DNA of 64,000 nt from Variovorax paradoxus (GTDB lineage: Bacteria; Pseudomonadota; Gammaproteobacteria; Burkholderiales; Burkholderiaceae_C), in contig NZ_JAGGNV010000012.1 of the NCBI RefSeq assembly GCF_018614955.1, positions 97,944-161,943 on the forward strand, in the 5' to 3' direction. The notes beneath the pieces are model-generated. The model was not told the DNA's origin. It saw nothing but the letters and a program-made list of their open reading frames with translations, and did no database searches. The translations under genes were made by a program, and so were the position numbers. Below, one piece after another: positions 21,633 to 33,500 of the stretch; the stretch's first letter is position 1; the number at the start of each line of letters is the position of its first letter.

Positions 21633-24050
21633 TCAAACCGGCAAGGGCGGCGTCGGCGCGGGCGGCGCCGGCGGCTCCGTCGGCGACATCACCATGGTGG
21701 GCACCGCCAGCGGCAGCCCGGCCGCCTTCAGCAGGTCGAGAATGGCGAAGAGCAGGTCGCTGCGCACCCCGCCGGCCAGGCGCGGGCTCTGCACGTAGGC
21801 GATCGCCTGGAAGATCAGCATGCCGTTCTCGATGCCTTCGAGCGTGACCGTGGGCGCGGGCGAGGGCAGCACGCCGGCATGATCGGCGCAGGCCGCCAGC
21901 ATCAGGTCGCGCGTGCGCTGGGCGTCGGTGTTGAGCGGCATCGGCAGCCGGATCAGCACGCGGCCCTCGGCGTTGGCCAGCGTCATGTTGCGCACGGTCT
22001 TGGTGATGAACTCCGAGTTCGGCACGATCAGCGTGGAGCGGTCGCCCAGCTGGATTTCGGTGGCGCGCACGTTGATGCGTCGCACATCTCCTTCGGCATT
22101 TCCCAGCACCACCCAGTCGCCGACCTTGACTGGGCGTTCCGCCAGCAGGATCAGCCCGGAGATGAAGTTCTGGACGATCGCCTGCAGCCCGAAGCCGATG
22201 CCGACCGACAGCGCGCTCGCCACCCACGCGATGCGCTCTATGCCGATGCCCAGCGCCGACAACGCGACAGCGACCACCAGGATGCCGCCCACATAGCCGA
22301 GCAGCGTCGTGATTGAGCTCTGCATGCCGGGCTCGAGCGCGGTCTGCGGCAGGTAGTGCGCCTCCAGCCACTTCTTGATCACGCGCAGCGCGACGAAGCC
22401 GACGGCCAGCACCGCGACCGCGCTGAAGATCGCGCCCGGCACCAGCTGGAACTCGCCGACCTTGAAGCCGGTGCCGAACTGGCCGCTACGCTGAAACACC
22501 TCGCCCGGCCCGGTGCCCAGCGGCGTGGCCAGTGCGATCAGCATGTAGAAGAAAAGCGCGACGCGGGCCAGCCCCGAAAGCACCACGGCCGCCTGGTCCA
22601 GCGTGCGCGGCGCGAAACCGAAGCTCTTCTGCAGCTTCTGGCCGAAGCTGCTGCGCGAGGCCACGGTGGCCATGAACAGGTCGTCGGCGAACTTGAAGAG
22701 CAGGTAGAAGGCCGAGGCGACGATGCCGGTCCAGGTCAGCTGGTTGGCCAGGAAGCTGGCCAGCGCCACGTAGCCCAAGGCCACCAGCACCCAGATCACG
22801 ACCACCGCCAGCGCCACGGCGCTCAGCAGGAAGCTGATCCACATCGGCCGCTCCGGCTCGGCGGGCGGCGCTTCGGCCTGCGGCTTGCCCCCCTCCGCGG
22901 CGGCCGCGGCATGCGTCGGCACGCCGCGGGGTTCGTGCAGGCGCAGCAGCATCGTGCCGATCAGCGCGGTCAGCGCGAGCGCCGTGACGACATGCGTCGC
23001 GACCGCGGCCGCGAAGCTGGCGTCCACCACGGCATTGACCTGGCTGGGCACCCAGACCAGCACCGCGATCAAGGCCGTGAGCCAGGGGAAGGGCGCGAGG
23101 CGCCTGGCCATGGAATCGGGGATGGGCGGCAGTCGCCACGAGGGCCGGCCGTTGGACAAGAGTGCGCGGCCGAGCCCGACCACGAAGGCGATGAAGATGA
23201 TGGACTGCACCACTGCCTGGGCCAGCTTGCGGATCTGCGGCCCCCAAACGCCGTGGCGGTCCAACGTGGCGAAGACGCCCTGCGCCGCCAGCGCGATCAG
23301 CAGCACGTTGACGCCGACCACCGCGATCACAAGCAGCGAGCGGCGCAGCCGCCCAGCCGGCAGCACGCGCACGGCCAGCCGCATCAGTCCGCGCTCCGCC
23401 GCCCAGTTGCCCAGCAGTGCCAGCAGCAGCGCGACGCCCAGGCTCGCCAGCACTCCCATGCGGTGCTCTGGCGCCCGCGCGGTGTCGAAGCCGGCCAGCA
23501 GCTCGTCGCGAAGGCTGGCCAGGCGCTCCACGTCGGCGGGCCAGGCGTCGGCGATGTCGAACCAGAACTGGCGGCCCAGCGGCGAGGACGCGCGCTCGGT
23601 GAGCTGGGCTTCGAAGAGCTTGCGCCGCTTGGCGATGAGCTCGCTGCCGCGCTGCTGTGCATCGACCGTGATCAGCCGCGCCAGGCGGATGTCGGCATCG
23701 AGCGCGTTGCGTTCCTTCAGCAGCGCGGCGCGCTGGCGGGTGATGTCGGGGTCCTCGGGCGGGGCGCCCGCGGCTGGCGGGTCCCCCAATTCGCCCAACC
23801 GCGCATTGAGGTCGCTGAGCTGCCCGGTGCGCGAGGCGACGAACTTGTCGGCCTGGGCGCCGATGGCGTTGATGCGGGCGATGAGCTCGCGCACCTCGGC
23901 GTTGCTCTCGACGGCATTGGGAATGCGGTCGAGCTGGGCCCGCAGATCGGCCACCGTGGCTTCCGGCGGGGCGGTGGTGCTCTGTGCAAAGGCGCCGCCG
24001 CAGAGGACGGCGGCCAGCAGCAGGGCCGCGAGGCGGTGCATCCAACTCAT
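21633..24050 (-). CDS. large mechanosensitive channel (DUF3772/MscS)
   Basis: The 805-residue protein has a signal peptide (1-22), a coiled-coil-rich periplasmic DUF3772 domain (about 23-190), some ten membrane helices and a C-terminal MscS domain (about 580-790) with the pore-lining helix region before [17 protein letters not shown] and the beta domain [14 protein letters not shown]. It is of the MscK/YbiO size class and should gate on membrane tension during osmotic downshock. The start ATG 24050 precedes a clean signal peptide. It follows ugpQ on the same strand with 43 bases between. Confidence 0.92.
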   Translation of the reverse strand: MSWMHRLAALLLAAVLCGGAFAQSTTAPPEATVADLRAQLDRIPNAVESNAEVRELIARINAIGAQADKFVASRTGQLSDLNARLGELGDPPAAGAPPEDPDITRQRAALLKERNALDADIRLARLITVDAQQRGSELIAKRRKLFEAQLTERASSPLGRQFWFDIADAWPADVERLASLRDELLAGFDTARAPEHRMGVLASLGVALLLALLGNWAAERGLMRLAVRVLPAGRLRRSLLVIAVVGVNVLLIALAAQGVFATLDRHGVWGPQIRKLAQAVVQSIIFIAFVVGLGRALLSNGRPSWRLPPIPDSMARRLAPFPWLTALIAVLVWVPSQVNAVVDASFAAAVATHVVTALALTALIGTMLLRLHEPRGVPTHAAAAAEGGKPQAEAPPAEPERPMWISFLLSAVALAVVVIWVLVALGYVALASFLANQLTWTGIVASAFYLLFKFADDLFMATVASRSSFGQKLQKSFGFAPRTLDQAAVVLSGLARVALFFYMLIALATPLGTGPGEVFQRSGQFGTGFKVGEFQLVPGAIFSAVAVLAVGFVALRVIKKWLEAHYLPQTALEPGMQSSITTLLGYVGGILVVAVALSALGIGIERIAWVASALSVGIGFGLQAIVQNFISGLILLAERPVKVGDWVVLGNAEGDVRRINVRATEIQLGDRSTLIVPNSEFITKTVRNMTLANAEGRVLIRLPMPLNTDAQRTRDLMLAACADHAGVLPSPAPTVTLEGIENGMLIFQAIAYVQSPRLAGGVRSDLLFAILDLLKAAGLPLAVPTMVMSPTEPPAPPAPTPPLPV

Positions 24051-24093
24051 GGCTTCATCATAGAAGGGCTTCGCACCTGCCCTGCGCGCGGAC

Positions 24094-24836
24094 TCAGGCC
24101 GCAGGACTGAAGCGGTCGACGCGGTCGGTGATGACGCCGTCGGTGCCGAGGGCGATCAGCCGCTTCGCCAACCACTCGTCGTTGACGGTATAGCTCAGCG
24201 CGCGCAGGCCGGCGGCATGCACCTGCGCCACGGCGGCGGCATCCCACAGCGCGTAGTTGCAGACGATCGCCGCGCAATCGAGCCGGCGCGCGGTATCGAG
24301 CCAGCCGTCCCACAGCTTGTCGAGCAGCAGGCCGCGCGGCAATTCGGGCTGGGCCGACCGTGCACCCTCCAGGGATTCGGGCGCGAAGGAGGTCAGGAAG
24401 GGCGGCGCGACCGTCGAGCCGGCCCACAGCCGAGCGGCGAGTTGCGCGACGCGTCCGCCGGTGTTCAGTTCGACGCCCGGCGTCGGCTTGATCTCGATGT
24501 TGAGCGCATAGCCGTTGGCGAGGCAGAAGCGGATCAGGGCCTCGAGGCTGGGCAGCGGCTCGCCGGCATAGCGGCGCGAATGCCAGGCGCCGGCGTCGAG
24601 CTGCGCCAGCTCCGACCAAGGCCGGTCGCCGGCGACGCCATGGCCGTTGCTGGTGCGCTCCAGCGTGCTGTCGTGCAGCAGGAAGGGCACGCCGTCGGCG
24701 CTGAGCTTGGCGTCGCACTCGAACATGCGGTAGCCGTGCTCGGCGCCGAGGCGAAAGGCGGCGAGGGTGTTCTCGGGGGCCAGCTTGCCGGCGCCGCGGT
24801 GGGCGATCCAGCGGGGATAGGGCCAATCCTGCATGC

Positions 24837-24840
<4 letters not shown>
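24094..24840 (-). CDS. ugpQ: glycerophosphodiester phosphodiesterase
   Basis: UgpQ hydrolyses glycerophosphodiesters to glycerol-3-phosphate and an alcohol. The 248-residue cytoplasmic protein has the family residues HRG (H14-R15), E41/D43 and catalytic H56 in [13 protein letters not shown]. The start ATG 24840 overlaps the ugpC stop by four bases (ATGA); a second ATG two codons later is possible. Last gene of the ugp operon. Confidence 0.94.
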
Positions 24841-25844
<1,004 letters not shown>

Positions 25845-25855
25845 GTCTTGTTTCT

Positions 25856-26707
25856 TTATTTCTCGGTGTCCACGAGGCCCTTGACGAACCACTTCTGCAT
25901 CAGCACCACGACGATGGCAGGCGGCAGCATGGCGAGGATGGCCGTGGCCATCACGACGTTCCATTCGTTGGCGGCATCGCCGCCGGCGATCATTCGCTTG
26001 ATGCCGATTACGACCGGGTACATGTCCTCGCTGGTGGTCGCGAGCAAGGGCCACAAATACTGGTTCCATCCGTAGATGAACTGGATCACGAACAGCGCCG
26101 CGATCGAGGTCTTCGACAGCGGCACCAGCACGTCCTTGAAGAAGCGCATGGGCCCGGCGCCGTCCATGCGTGCGGCTTCGATCAGTTCATCGGGCACCGT
26201 CAGGAAGAACTGGCGAAACAGGAAGGTGGCGGTTGCCGAGGCGATCAGCGGCACCGTGAGGCCCGCATAGCTGTTGAGCATGCCGAGGTCCGACACCACC
26301 TGGTAGGTCGGGCCGATCCGCACTTCCACGGGCAGCATCAGCGTGACGAAGATCGCCCAGAAGCACAGGCCCTTGAAGGGGAAGCGGAAGTACACCACCG
26401 CGAAGGCCGAGAGCAGCGAGATCGCGATCTTGCCGAAGGTGATGACCAGCGCCGAGACCAGGCTCACCCACATCATGCGGGCCACCGGCGCAGTGGAGCC
26501 GGCGCCGGCCTCGCGGCCGAACAAGGCGGCCTTGTAGGTTTCCCACAGGTGCGAGCCGGGCAGGAGCGGCATCGGCGCCTGCACGATCTCCTGCGCGGTG
26601 TGGCTGGATGCCACGAATGCGAGGTAGAGCGGAAAGGCGACGATCAGGACGCCGAAGATCATCACGGCGTGCGCCAGGATGCCGAGGGTGGGGCTTCTTT
26701 CAACCAT
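25856..26707 (-). CDS. ugpE: sn-glycerol-3-phosphate ABC transporter permease UgpE
   Basis: UgpE is one half of the transmembrane channel. The 283-residue protein has six predicted helices and the permease EAA loop ([21 protein letters not shown], about 184-204). One base separates it from the ugpA stop, so the permeases are cotranslated. Length and order match E. coli UgpE. Confidence 0.95.
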   Translation of the reverse strand: MVERSPTLGILAHAVMIFGVLIVAFPLYLAFVASSHTAQEIVQAPMPLLPGSHLWETYKAALFGREAGAGSTAPVARMMWVSLVSALVITFGKIAISLLSAFAVVYFRFPFKGLCFWAIFVTLMLPVEVRIGPTYQVVSDLGMLNSYAGLTVPLIASATATFLFRQFFLTVPDELIEAARMDGAGPMRFFKDVLVPLSKTSIAALFVIQFIYGWNQYLWPLLATTSEDMYPVVIGIKRMIAGGDAANEWNVVMATAILAMLPPAIVVVLMQKWFVKGLVDTEK

Positions 26708-26708
26708 G

Positions 26709-27590
26709 TCAGTAGTTCACTTTTTTCTCGACGTAGCGGAACTGAATGACGGTCAACGCAATGACGATCACCATCAGCACCACCGACTGCGCGGCCGAGC
26801 CGCCGAGGTCCATGGCCTTGAATCCGTCGTAGTACACCTTGTAGACCAGGATCGCGGTGTCCTTGCCGGGGCCTCCCTGGGTCGCCGCATCGACGATCGC
26901 GAAGGTGTCGAAGAAGGCATAGACCACGTTGATTACCAGCAGGAAGAAGGTGGTGGGCGAGAGCAACGGGAACTGCACCGTCCAGAAGCGGCGCCAGGGC
27001 CGTGCGCCGTCGATCGCCGCCGCCTCGATCAGCGACTTCGGTATCGATTGCAGGCCGGCCAGGAAGAACAGGAAGTTGTAGGAGATCTGCTTCCAGACCG
27101 AGGCCATCACGATCAGCGTCATCGCATGAGTCGAGTTGAGCAGGTGGTTCCAGTCGATGCCGACTTTTTCGAGCGCGTAGGCGACCACGCCCAGCGAGGG
27201 CGAGAACATGAAGACCCACAGCACCGCGGCCACTGCCGGCGCCACGGCGTAGGGCAGGATCAGCAGCGTCTTGTAGAGCATCGCGCCGCGCACGATGCGA
27301 TCTGCGAACACCGCCAGCAGCAGCGAGAGGCTGATGCCGATCACGGCCACCAGCACCGAGAAGATCGCCGTGGTCTTGAACGATTCCACGTAGCCGGGAT
27401 CGTCGAACAGCTGCCTGAAGTTCTGCAGGCCGACCCATTCGGTCGAGCTGCCGAAGGCGTCCTGCACTTGCAGCGACTGCATCAGCGCCTGGCTGGCCGG
27501 CCAGAAGAAAAACACGGTGATGACGATCAGCTGCGGCGCGAGCAGCGCCCACGGCAGCCAGCCAGAGCGAAAGACGACGCGTTTTTCCAT
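26709..27590 (-). CDS. ugpA: sn-glycerol-3-phosphate ABC transporter permease UgpA
   Basis: UgpA is the other channel subunit. The 293-residue protein has six helices and an EAA loop at about [23 protein letters not shown] 27590 is preceded by GAGGAATTC-type purine-rich sequence. It lies 80 bases after ugpB, and that gap holds a strong hairpin terminator on the coding strand. Confidence 0.95.
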   Translation of the reverse strand: MEKRVVFRSGWLPWALLAPQLIVITVFFFWPASQALMQSLQVQDAFGSSTEWVGLQNFRQLFDDPGYVESFKTTAIFSVLVAVIGISLSLLLAVFADRIVRGAMLYKTLLILPYAVAPAVAAVLWVFMFSPSLGVVAYALEKVGIDWNHLLNSTHAMTLIVMASVWKQISYNFLFFLAGLQSIPKSLIEAAAIDGARPWRRFWTVQFPLLSPTTFFLLVINVVYAFFDTFAIVDAATQGGPGKDTAILVYKVYYDGFKAMDLGGSAAQSVVLMVIVIALTVIQFRYVEKKVNY

Positions 27591-27604
27591 GAATTCCTCG
27601 ACAA

Positions 27605-27635
27605 GAAAAAACCCGCCAACTTTGAAGATGGCGGG
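27605..27635 (-). terminator. intercistronic terminator between ugpB and ugpA
   Basis: On the minus strand CCCGCCA pairs with TGGCGGG around a ten-base loop and is followed by TTTTTT. This is a textbook intrinsic terminator placed after ugpB. Partial readthrough would give far more binding protein than membrane components, as known for many ABC operons. Confidence 0.85.
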
Positions 27636-27670
27636 CGTGCGAGTCTACTGCGGCCGCACAGGCCGCAGGC

Positions 27671-28981
27671 TCAACTCTTGTTCGCTTTCTGGAAGCGCTC
27701 GAGCAACTCGTCGCCGCGCTTGACGATCGAATCCAGCGCTTCCTTCGGTGCCTTCTTGCCGGACCAGACCTGTTCGAGCTCCTCGTCCTCGATCGCGCGG
27801 ATCTGCACATAGTTGCCCAGGCGGATGCCGCGGCTCTTGTCGGTCACCTTGCGGATCATCTGGGTCACGGCCACGTCGGTGCCGGGGTTCTGCTTGTAGA
27901 AGCCCGACTTCTCGGTCAGCTGGTAGGCCGCGGTGGTCACCGGCAGGTAGCCGGTGCGCTTGTGGCTGGCGGACTGGACTTCAGGCGTCGAAACGAATTT
28001 GAAGAACTCGGCCACGCCTTTGTACTCGGCCGGCTTCTTGCCCGACATCACCCAGAGGCTGGCGCCGCCGATCACCGTGTTCTGCGGCGCGCCCTGTACG
28101 TCAGGGTAGTAGGGCAGCGGTGCCAGACCGTAGCTGAACTTGGCGTTCTTGGCCACGTTGCCGTAGAAGCCCGAGGAGGTGTTGATCATCGCGCACTCGC
28201 CGGAGACGAAGCTCGCTTCGGGCACGTTGCCGCGGCCCTTGTAGATGAACAGGCCCTGCTTGGCCATGTTCGAGAGGTTCTCGATGTGGCGCACGTGCAG
28301 CGGCGAGTTGATCTTCATGCGCGCGTCCAGGCCCGACAGGCCGTTGTTCTTGGTCGCGAACTCGACGTTGTGCCAGGCCGAGAAGCTCTCGAGCTGGGTC
28401 CAGCCCTGCCAGGCGGTCGTGAACGGACACTTGTGGCCGGCCGCCTTCAGCTTGGCGGCGGCGGCGACCACCTCGGGCCAGGTGCTCGGCGCCTTCTCGG
28501 TGTCGAGGCCGGCGGCCTTGAAGGCGTCCTTGTTGAAGTAGAAGATGGTGGTCGAGCTGTTGAAGGGGAAGCTCAGCATCTGGCCGTTCGGCGCCGTGTA
28601 GTAGCCGGCCACGGCAGAGATGTAGGCGCTCGGGTCGAACTTGGCGCCCGCGTCCTTCATGACCTGGGCCACCGGGATGATCGCGCCCTTGCTGGCCATC
28701 ATGGTGGCGGTGCCCACTTCGAACACCTGCAGGATGTGCGGCGCGTTGCCGGCGCGGAAGGCCGCGATGGACGCCGTCATCGATTCGTCGTAGGTGCCCT
28801 TGTAGGTGGGCACCACCTTGTATTCCTTCTGGCTCTCGTTGAACTGTTTGGCCAGGTCGTTGACCCATTCGCCGTTGACGGCGGTCATGGAATGCCACCA
28901 CTGGATCTCGGTCTGTGCCATCGCCGGTGTGAAGAGCGTTGCGGCAAGGGCCGAGGCCAAGGCGAGCGTTTTGAATCGCAT
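27671..28981 (-). CDS. ugpB: sn-glycerol-3-phosphate-binding periplasmic protein
   Basis: UgpB captures glycerol-3-phosphate in the periplasm. The 436-residue protein has a Sec signal (1-22, cleavage after AMA) and starts the mature part with TEIQWWHSM, the family motif, with FNSSTTIFYFNKDAFKAAG around 140-160. Length equals E. coli UgpB. It heads the operon and is divergent from serA. Confidence 0.96.
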   Translation of the reverse strand: MRFKTLALASALAATLFTPAMAQTEIQWWHSMTAVNGEWVNDLAKQFNESQKEYKVVPTYKGTYDESMTASIAAFRAGNAPHILQVFEVGTATMMASKGAIIPVAQVMKDAGAKFDPSAYISAVAGYYTAPNGQMLSFPFNSSTTIFYFNKDAFKAAGLDTEKAPSTWPEVVAAAAKLKAAGHKCPFTTAWQGWTQLESFSAWHNVEFATKNNGLSGLDARMKINSPLHVRHIENLSNMAKQGLFIYKGRGNVPEASFVSGECAMINTSSGFYGNVAKNAKFSYGLAPLPYYPDVQGAPQNTVIGGASLWVMSGKKPAEYKGVAEFFKFVSTPEVQSASHKRTGYLPVTTAAYQLTEKSGFYKQNPGTDVAVTQMIRKVTDKSRGIRLGNYVQIRAIEDEELEQVWSGKKAPKEALDSIVKRGDELLERFQKANKS

Positions 28982-29011
28982 GAAGACTCCTGAGGGGAAA
29001 GAAAAGCGCGG

Positions 29012-29056
29012 ATGCTAGGCGGCGCGTATGACACGGCTGCGTCACATTTGTCGCAC
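29012..29056 (-). promoter_or_regulatory. possible degenerate Pho box and -10 of ugpB
   Basis: On the minus strand three 11-base units follow each other: GTGCGACAAAT, GTGACGCAGCC and GTGTCATACGC (29056 down to 29024). The first and third each match 7 of 11 positions of the PhoB unit CTGTCATAAAT. The last heptamer GTGTCAT is followed after ten bases by TAGCAT (29017-29012), the spacing seen in PhoB-activated promoters. The middle unit is poor, so this stays a proposal; ugp genes are Pho-controlled in E. coli. Confidence 0.4.
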
Positions 29057-29129
29057 GGCGAGGGGGCTCGTCCAACCGGGGAAACCCTTTTGGTGCATGT
29101 CCGCACTGGCTGCTTGCTGCGCTGCACCA

Positions 29130-29138
29130 TGCTAGCAT
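29130..29138 (+). promoter_or_regulatory. possible extended -10 of serA
   Basis: TGCTAGCAT resembles the extended -10 seen before rplU. It would give a leader of about 30 bases. No convincing -35 is seen. Confidence 0.3.
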
Positions 29139-29174
29139 CGCCCTCCGTTTTTCTGGCCCGTCGCCGGGGCTTCC

Positions 29175-30404
29175 ATGAGCAAGACCTCCCTCGACAAAAG
29201 CAAGATCAAGTTCCTTCTGCTCGAAGGCATTCATCCCTCGGCCGTCGAGGTGCTGCGGGCCGCGGGCTATAAGAGTATCGAGACGCTTGCCGGCGCGCTG
29301 CCGGAGGCCGAACTCAAGGCCCGCGTCGCCGACGTGCACTTTCTGGGCATCCGCTCGCGCACTCAGCTGACAGCCGAAGTGTTTGCCGCCGCGCAGAAGC
29401 TGGTCGCGGTCGGCGCCTTCTGCATCGGCACCAACCAGATCGATCTGGATGCGGCGCGCGAGCACGGCGTGGCGGTCTTCAACGCGCCTTACTCCAACAC
29501 GCGCTCGGTGGCCGAACTGGTGCTGGCCGAGGCCATCCTGCTCTTGCGCGGCGTGCCCGAGAAGAGCGCGGTGGCGCATCGCGGCGGCTGGCTCAAGTCG
29601 GCCGAGAACGCCTTCGAGATCCGCGGCAAGACGCTGGGCATCGTCGGCTACGGCTCCATCGGCGCGCAGCTGTCGGTGCTGGCCGAGGCGCTCGGCATGC
29701 AAGTCGCCTTCTATGACGTGGTCACCAAGCTGCCGCTGGGCAATGCGCGCCAGGTGCGCGAACTGCACGACCTGCTGGCGCAAAGCGACATCGTGACCCT
29801 GCACGTGCCCGAAACCCAGGCCACGCAATGGATGATCGGCGCGGCCGAACTCGCGGCCATGAAACCCGGCGCGATTCTGATCAATGCCTCGCGCGGCACC
29901 GTGGTCGAGATCGAGGCGCTGGCCGAGGCGCTGAAGCAAAGGAAGCTGCTGGGCGCCGCGATCGACGTGTTCCCGGTCGAGCCGCGCAGCAACAAGGACG
30001 AGTTCCAGTCGCCGCTGCGCGGCCTGGACAATGTGATCCTCACGCCGCACATCGGCGGCTCGACGATGGAGGCGCAGGCCAACATCGGCCTCGAGGTGGC
30101 CGAGAAACTGGTGAAGTACAGCGACAACGGCACCTCGACCTCCTCGGTCAATTTTCCCGAGGTGGCGCTGCCGGCGCACCCGGGCAAGCATCGGCTGCTG
30201 CACGTCCATCGCAACGTGCCGGGCGTGCTGTCCGATATCAACCGCGTGTTCGCCGAGAACAAGATCAACATCGCCTCGCAGTTCCTGCAGACCAACGAGA
30301 AGGTGGGCTACGTGGTGACCGACATCGATGCCGCCTATTCCGACCTGGCACTCGAAAAGCTGGCGAAGGTGCCAGGCACCATTCGCAGCCGGGTTCTCTT
30401 CTAG
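29175..30404 (+). CDS. serA: D-3-phosphoglycerate dehydrogenase
   Basis: SerA oxidises 3-phosphoglycerate to 3-phosphohydroxypyruvate with NAD, the first step of serine synthesis. The 409-residue protein matches the E. coli form: NAD-binding GYGSIG at 158-163, catalytic R240, E269 and H292, and a C-terminal ACT domain (about 335-409) that binds serine for feedback. The start ATG 29175 gives MSKTSLDKSKIKFLLLEG, typical. The next gene, an FAD oxidoreductase, starts 99 bases later on the same strand. Confidence 0.96.
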   Translation: MSKTSLDKSKIKFLLLEGIHPSAVEVLRAAGYKSIETLAGALPEAELKARVADVHFLGIRSRTQLTAEVFAAAQKLVAVGAFCIGTNQIDLDAAREHGVAVFNAPYSNTRSVAELVLAEAILLLRGVPEKSAVAHRGGWLKSAENAFEIRGKTLGIVGYGSIGAQLSVLAEALGMQVAFYDVVTKLPLGNARQVRELHDLLAQSDIVTLHVPETQATQWMIGAAELAAMKPGAILINASRGTVVEIEALAEALKQRKLLGAAIDVFPVEPRSNKDEFQSPLRGLDNVILTPHIGGSTMEAQANIGLEVAEKLVKYSDNGTSTSSVNFPEVALPAHPGKHRLLHVHRNVPGVLSDINRVFAENKINIASQFLQTNEKVGYVVTDIDAAYSDLALEKLAKVPGTIRSRVLF

Positions 30405-30447
30405 GGCCGACAGGCCCTGGCCCCCGGCAAGGTGCGCGGGGCTGACT

Positions 30448-30453
30448 TAAAAT
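30448..30453 (+). promoter_or_regulatory. possible -10 box of the FAD/Fe-S oxidoreductase gene
   Basis: TAAAAT lies 50 bases before the ATG at 30504 and is the only AT-rich hexamer in the spacer after serA. No clear -35 is seen. Confidence 0.3.
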
Positions 30454-30503
30454 TCACGCCCCTGGTTCATGGGCGCGCAGCGCCCGACCGAGGCCACTCC
30501 CCG

Positions 30504-33500
30504 ATGAATGCTCCGACCGCGTTGACGGCGTTGTTGTCGCAGGCCGAAGAGCCCGCGCGATTGCGTGAGATCCCTTACAACTACACGAGTTTTTCCGATC
30601 GCGAGATCGTGATCCGCCTCCTGGGCGAGCGCGGCTGGGAACTGCTGCAGACGCTGCGCGCCGAGCGCCGCACCGGCCGTTCGGCGCGCATGCTCTACGA
30701 GGTGCTGGGCGACATCTGGGTGGTGCAGCGCAATCCCTACCTGGTCGACGACCTGCTGGACAACCCGCGCCGGCGCGGCCAGCTGGTCGATGCGCTCAAC
30801 CACCGCCTGTCCGAGGTGCAGAAGCGCCGCACGCCGGACGCGGCCGCGCAGCGCGACGCGCTGGTCGGCGAACTCACCGCCCTGGTGGCCCAGGCGGTGC
30901 AGGCCTTCGACACCATGTTCCGCGACGTCGCGGCGCTCCGGCGCAAGGCCACGCGCGCGCTGGGCCGGCTCACGGCCAAGGACAACATCAAGTTCGACGG
31001 CCTCTCGCGCGTGTCGCACGTGACCGATGCGACCGACTGGCGGGTCGAATATCCCTTCGTCGTGCTCACGCCCGACACCGAGGCCGAGATGGCCCGGCTG
31101 GTCAAGGGCTGCATCGAGCTGGGGCTCACCATCATTCCGCGCGGCGGCGGCACCGGCTACACCGGCGGCGCGATCCCGCTGACCTGGAACAGCGCCGTCA
31201 TCAACACCGAAAAGCTCGAGGCCATGACCGAGGTCGAGATGATCTCGCTGCCCGGGCTCGAGGCCCCGGTGCCCACCGTCTGGACCGAAGCCGGCGTGGT
31301 CACCCAGCGCGTGGCCGATGCGGCCGAGCGCGCGGGCTTCGTGTTCGCGGTCGACCCGACCTCGGCCGAAGCCTCCTGCGTCGGCGGCAACGTCGCGATG
31401 AATGCGGGCGGCAAGAAGGCGGTGCTCTGGGGCACGGCGCTCGACAACCTCGCCTCCTGGCGCATGGTGACGCCCGAGGCCGAATGGCTCGAAGTCACGC
31501 GCATCGGCCACAACCTCGGCAAGATCCACGACGCCGACAGTGCGGTCTTCGATCTGCAGTACTTCGCGGCCGATGGCAAGACCCGGCTGCGCAGCGAGCG
31601 GCTCGAGATCGCCGGCAAGACCTTCCGCAAGGAAGGCCTGGGCAAGGACGTGACCGACAAGTTCCTCTCGGGCCTGCCCGGCATCCAGAAGGAAGGCTGC
31701 GACGGTCTCATCACCAGCGCGCGCTGGGTGGTGCATCGCATGCCGGCGCACACGCGCACGGTCTGCCTGGAGTTCTTCGGCAACGCCAAGGACGCGGTGC
31801 CCAGCATCGTCGAGATCAAGGATTTCATGTTCGCCGAGCAGAAGCGTTCGGGTGTGCTGCTGGCCGGCCTGGAGCATCTGGACGACCGCTACCTCAAGGC
31901 GGTCGGCTACGCGACCAAGTCCAAGAAGCACGGTGGCCTGCCGAAGATGGTGCTGTTCGGCGACATCGCCGGCGACGACGCCGATGCGGTCGCGCGCATC
32001 ACCTCTGAGGTGGTGCGCATCGCCAACTCGCGCAGCGGCGAGGGCTTCATCGCGATCAGCCCCGAAGCGCGCAAGAAGTTTTGGCTCGACCGCAAGCGCA
32101 CGGCTGCGATCAGCAAGCACACCAACGCCTTCAAGATCAACGAGGACGTGGTGATCCCGCTGCCGCGCATGGCCGAGTACACCGACGGCATCGAGCGCAT
32201 CAACATCGAGCTCTCGCTTCAGAACAAGCTCGCGCTCGCCGACGAGCTCGAGGCCTTCTTCACGCGCGGCAACCTGCCGCTGGGCAGGAGCGACGATGCC
32301 AACGAGATCTCGTCGGCCGAGCTGCTCGAAGACCGCGTCGCGCAGGCGCTGGCGCTGGTGCGCGAGGTGCGCGCGCTCTGGCGCGGCTGGCTGGAGCAGG
32401 TGGACACGCTGTTCCCGCAGCTGCAGGACCATTCCCTGCGCGCGAGCTGGAGAACGCAGATCCGCGCGCCGCTCGCGGCCATCTTCAGCGGGGCCGAGTT
32501 CGCGCCGATCCTGGCGGAGTGCAATGCCATCCACCAGCGCGTGCTCAAGGGCCGCGTCTGGATCGCGCTGCACATGCACGCCGGAGACGGCAACGTGCAC
32601 ACCAATATCCCGGTCAACAGCGACAACTACGAGATGCTGCAGACCGCGCATGCCGCGGTGGCCCGCATCATGGTGCTGGCGCGCGGCCTCGACGGTGTGA
32701 TCTCGGGCGAGCACGGCATCGGCATCACCAAGCTCGAATTCCTTTCCGACGAAGAGCTGCAGCCCTTCACCGACTACAAGAAGCGGGTCGATCCCGAAGG
32801 CCGCTTCAACAAGGGCAAGCTGCTGCGTCCCGTGCTCGGCGATGGCGGCCCGCTGCATGCCGACCTGACCAACGCCTACACGCCGAGCTTCGGCCTCATG
32901 GGCCACGAGTCGCTGATCATGCAGCAGAGCGACATCGGCGCCATTGCCGACAGCGTGAAGGACTGCCTGCGCTGCGGCAAGTGCAAGCCGGTGTGCGCGA
33001 CGCACGTGCCGCGTGCCAACCTGCTCTACTCGCCGCGCAACAAGATCCTCGCGACCTCGCTCCTGGTCGAGGCTTTCCTGTACGAAGAGCAGACCCGGCG
33101 CGGCGTCAGCATCAAGCACTGGGAAGAGTTCGAGGACGTCGCCGACCACTGCACGGTGTGCCACAAGTGCCTGACACCGTGCCCGGTCGACATCGACTTC
33201 GGCGACGTGTCCATGAACATGCGCAACCTGCTGCGCAAGATGGGCCAGAAGTCCTTCCGGCCCGGCAATGCGGCGGCGATGTTCTTCCTCAACGCCACCA
33301 ATCCGCAGACCATCAAGATGATGCGCACCGGCATGGTCGACCTCGGCTTCAAGGCCCAGCGCCTGGCCAACGACCTGCTGCGCGGCCTGGCGAAGAAGCA
33401 GACCGCGGCCCCGCCGGCCACGCTGGGCCCGGCGCCGGTCAAGGAGCAGGTGATCCACTTCATCAACAAGAAGATGCCGGGCGGACTGCCCAAGCAGACC

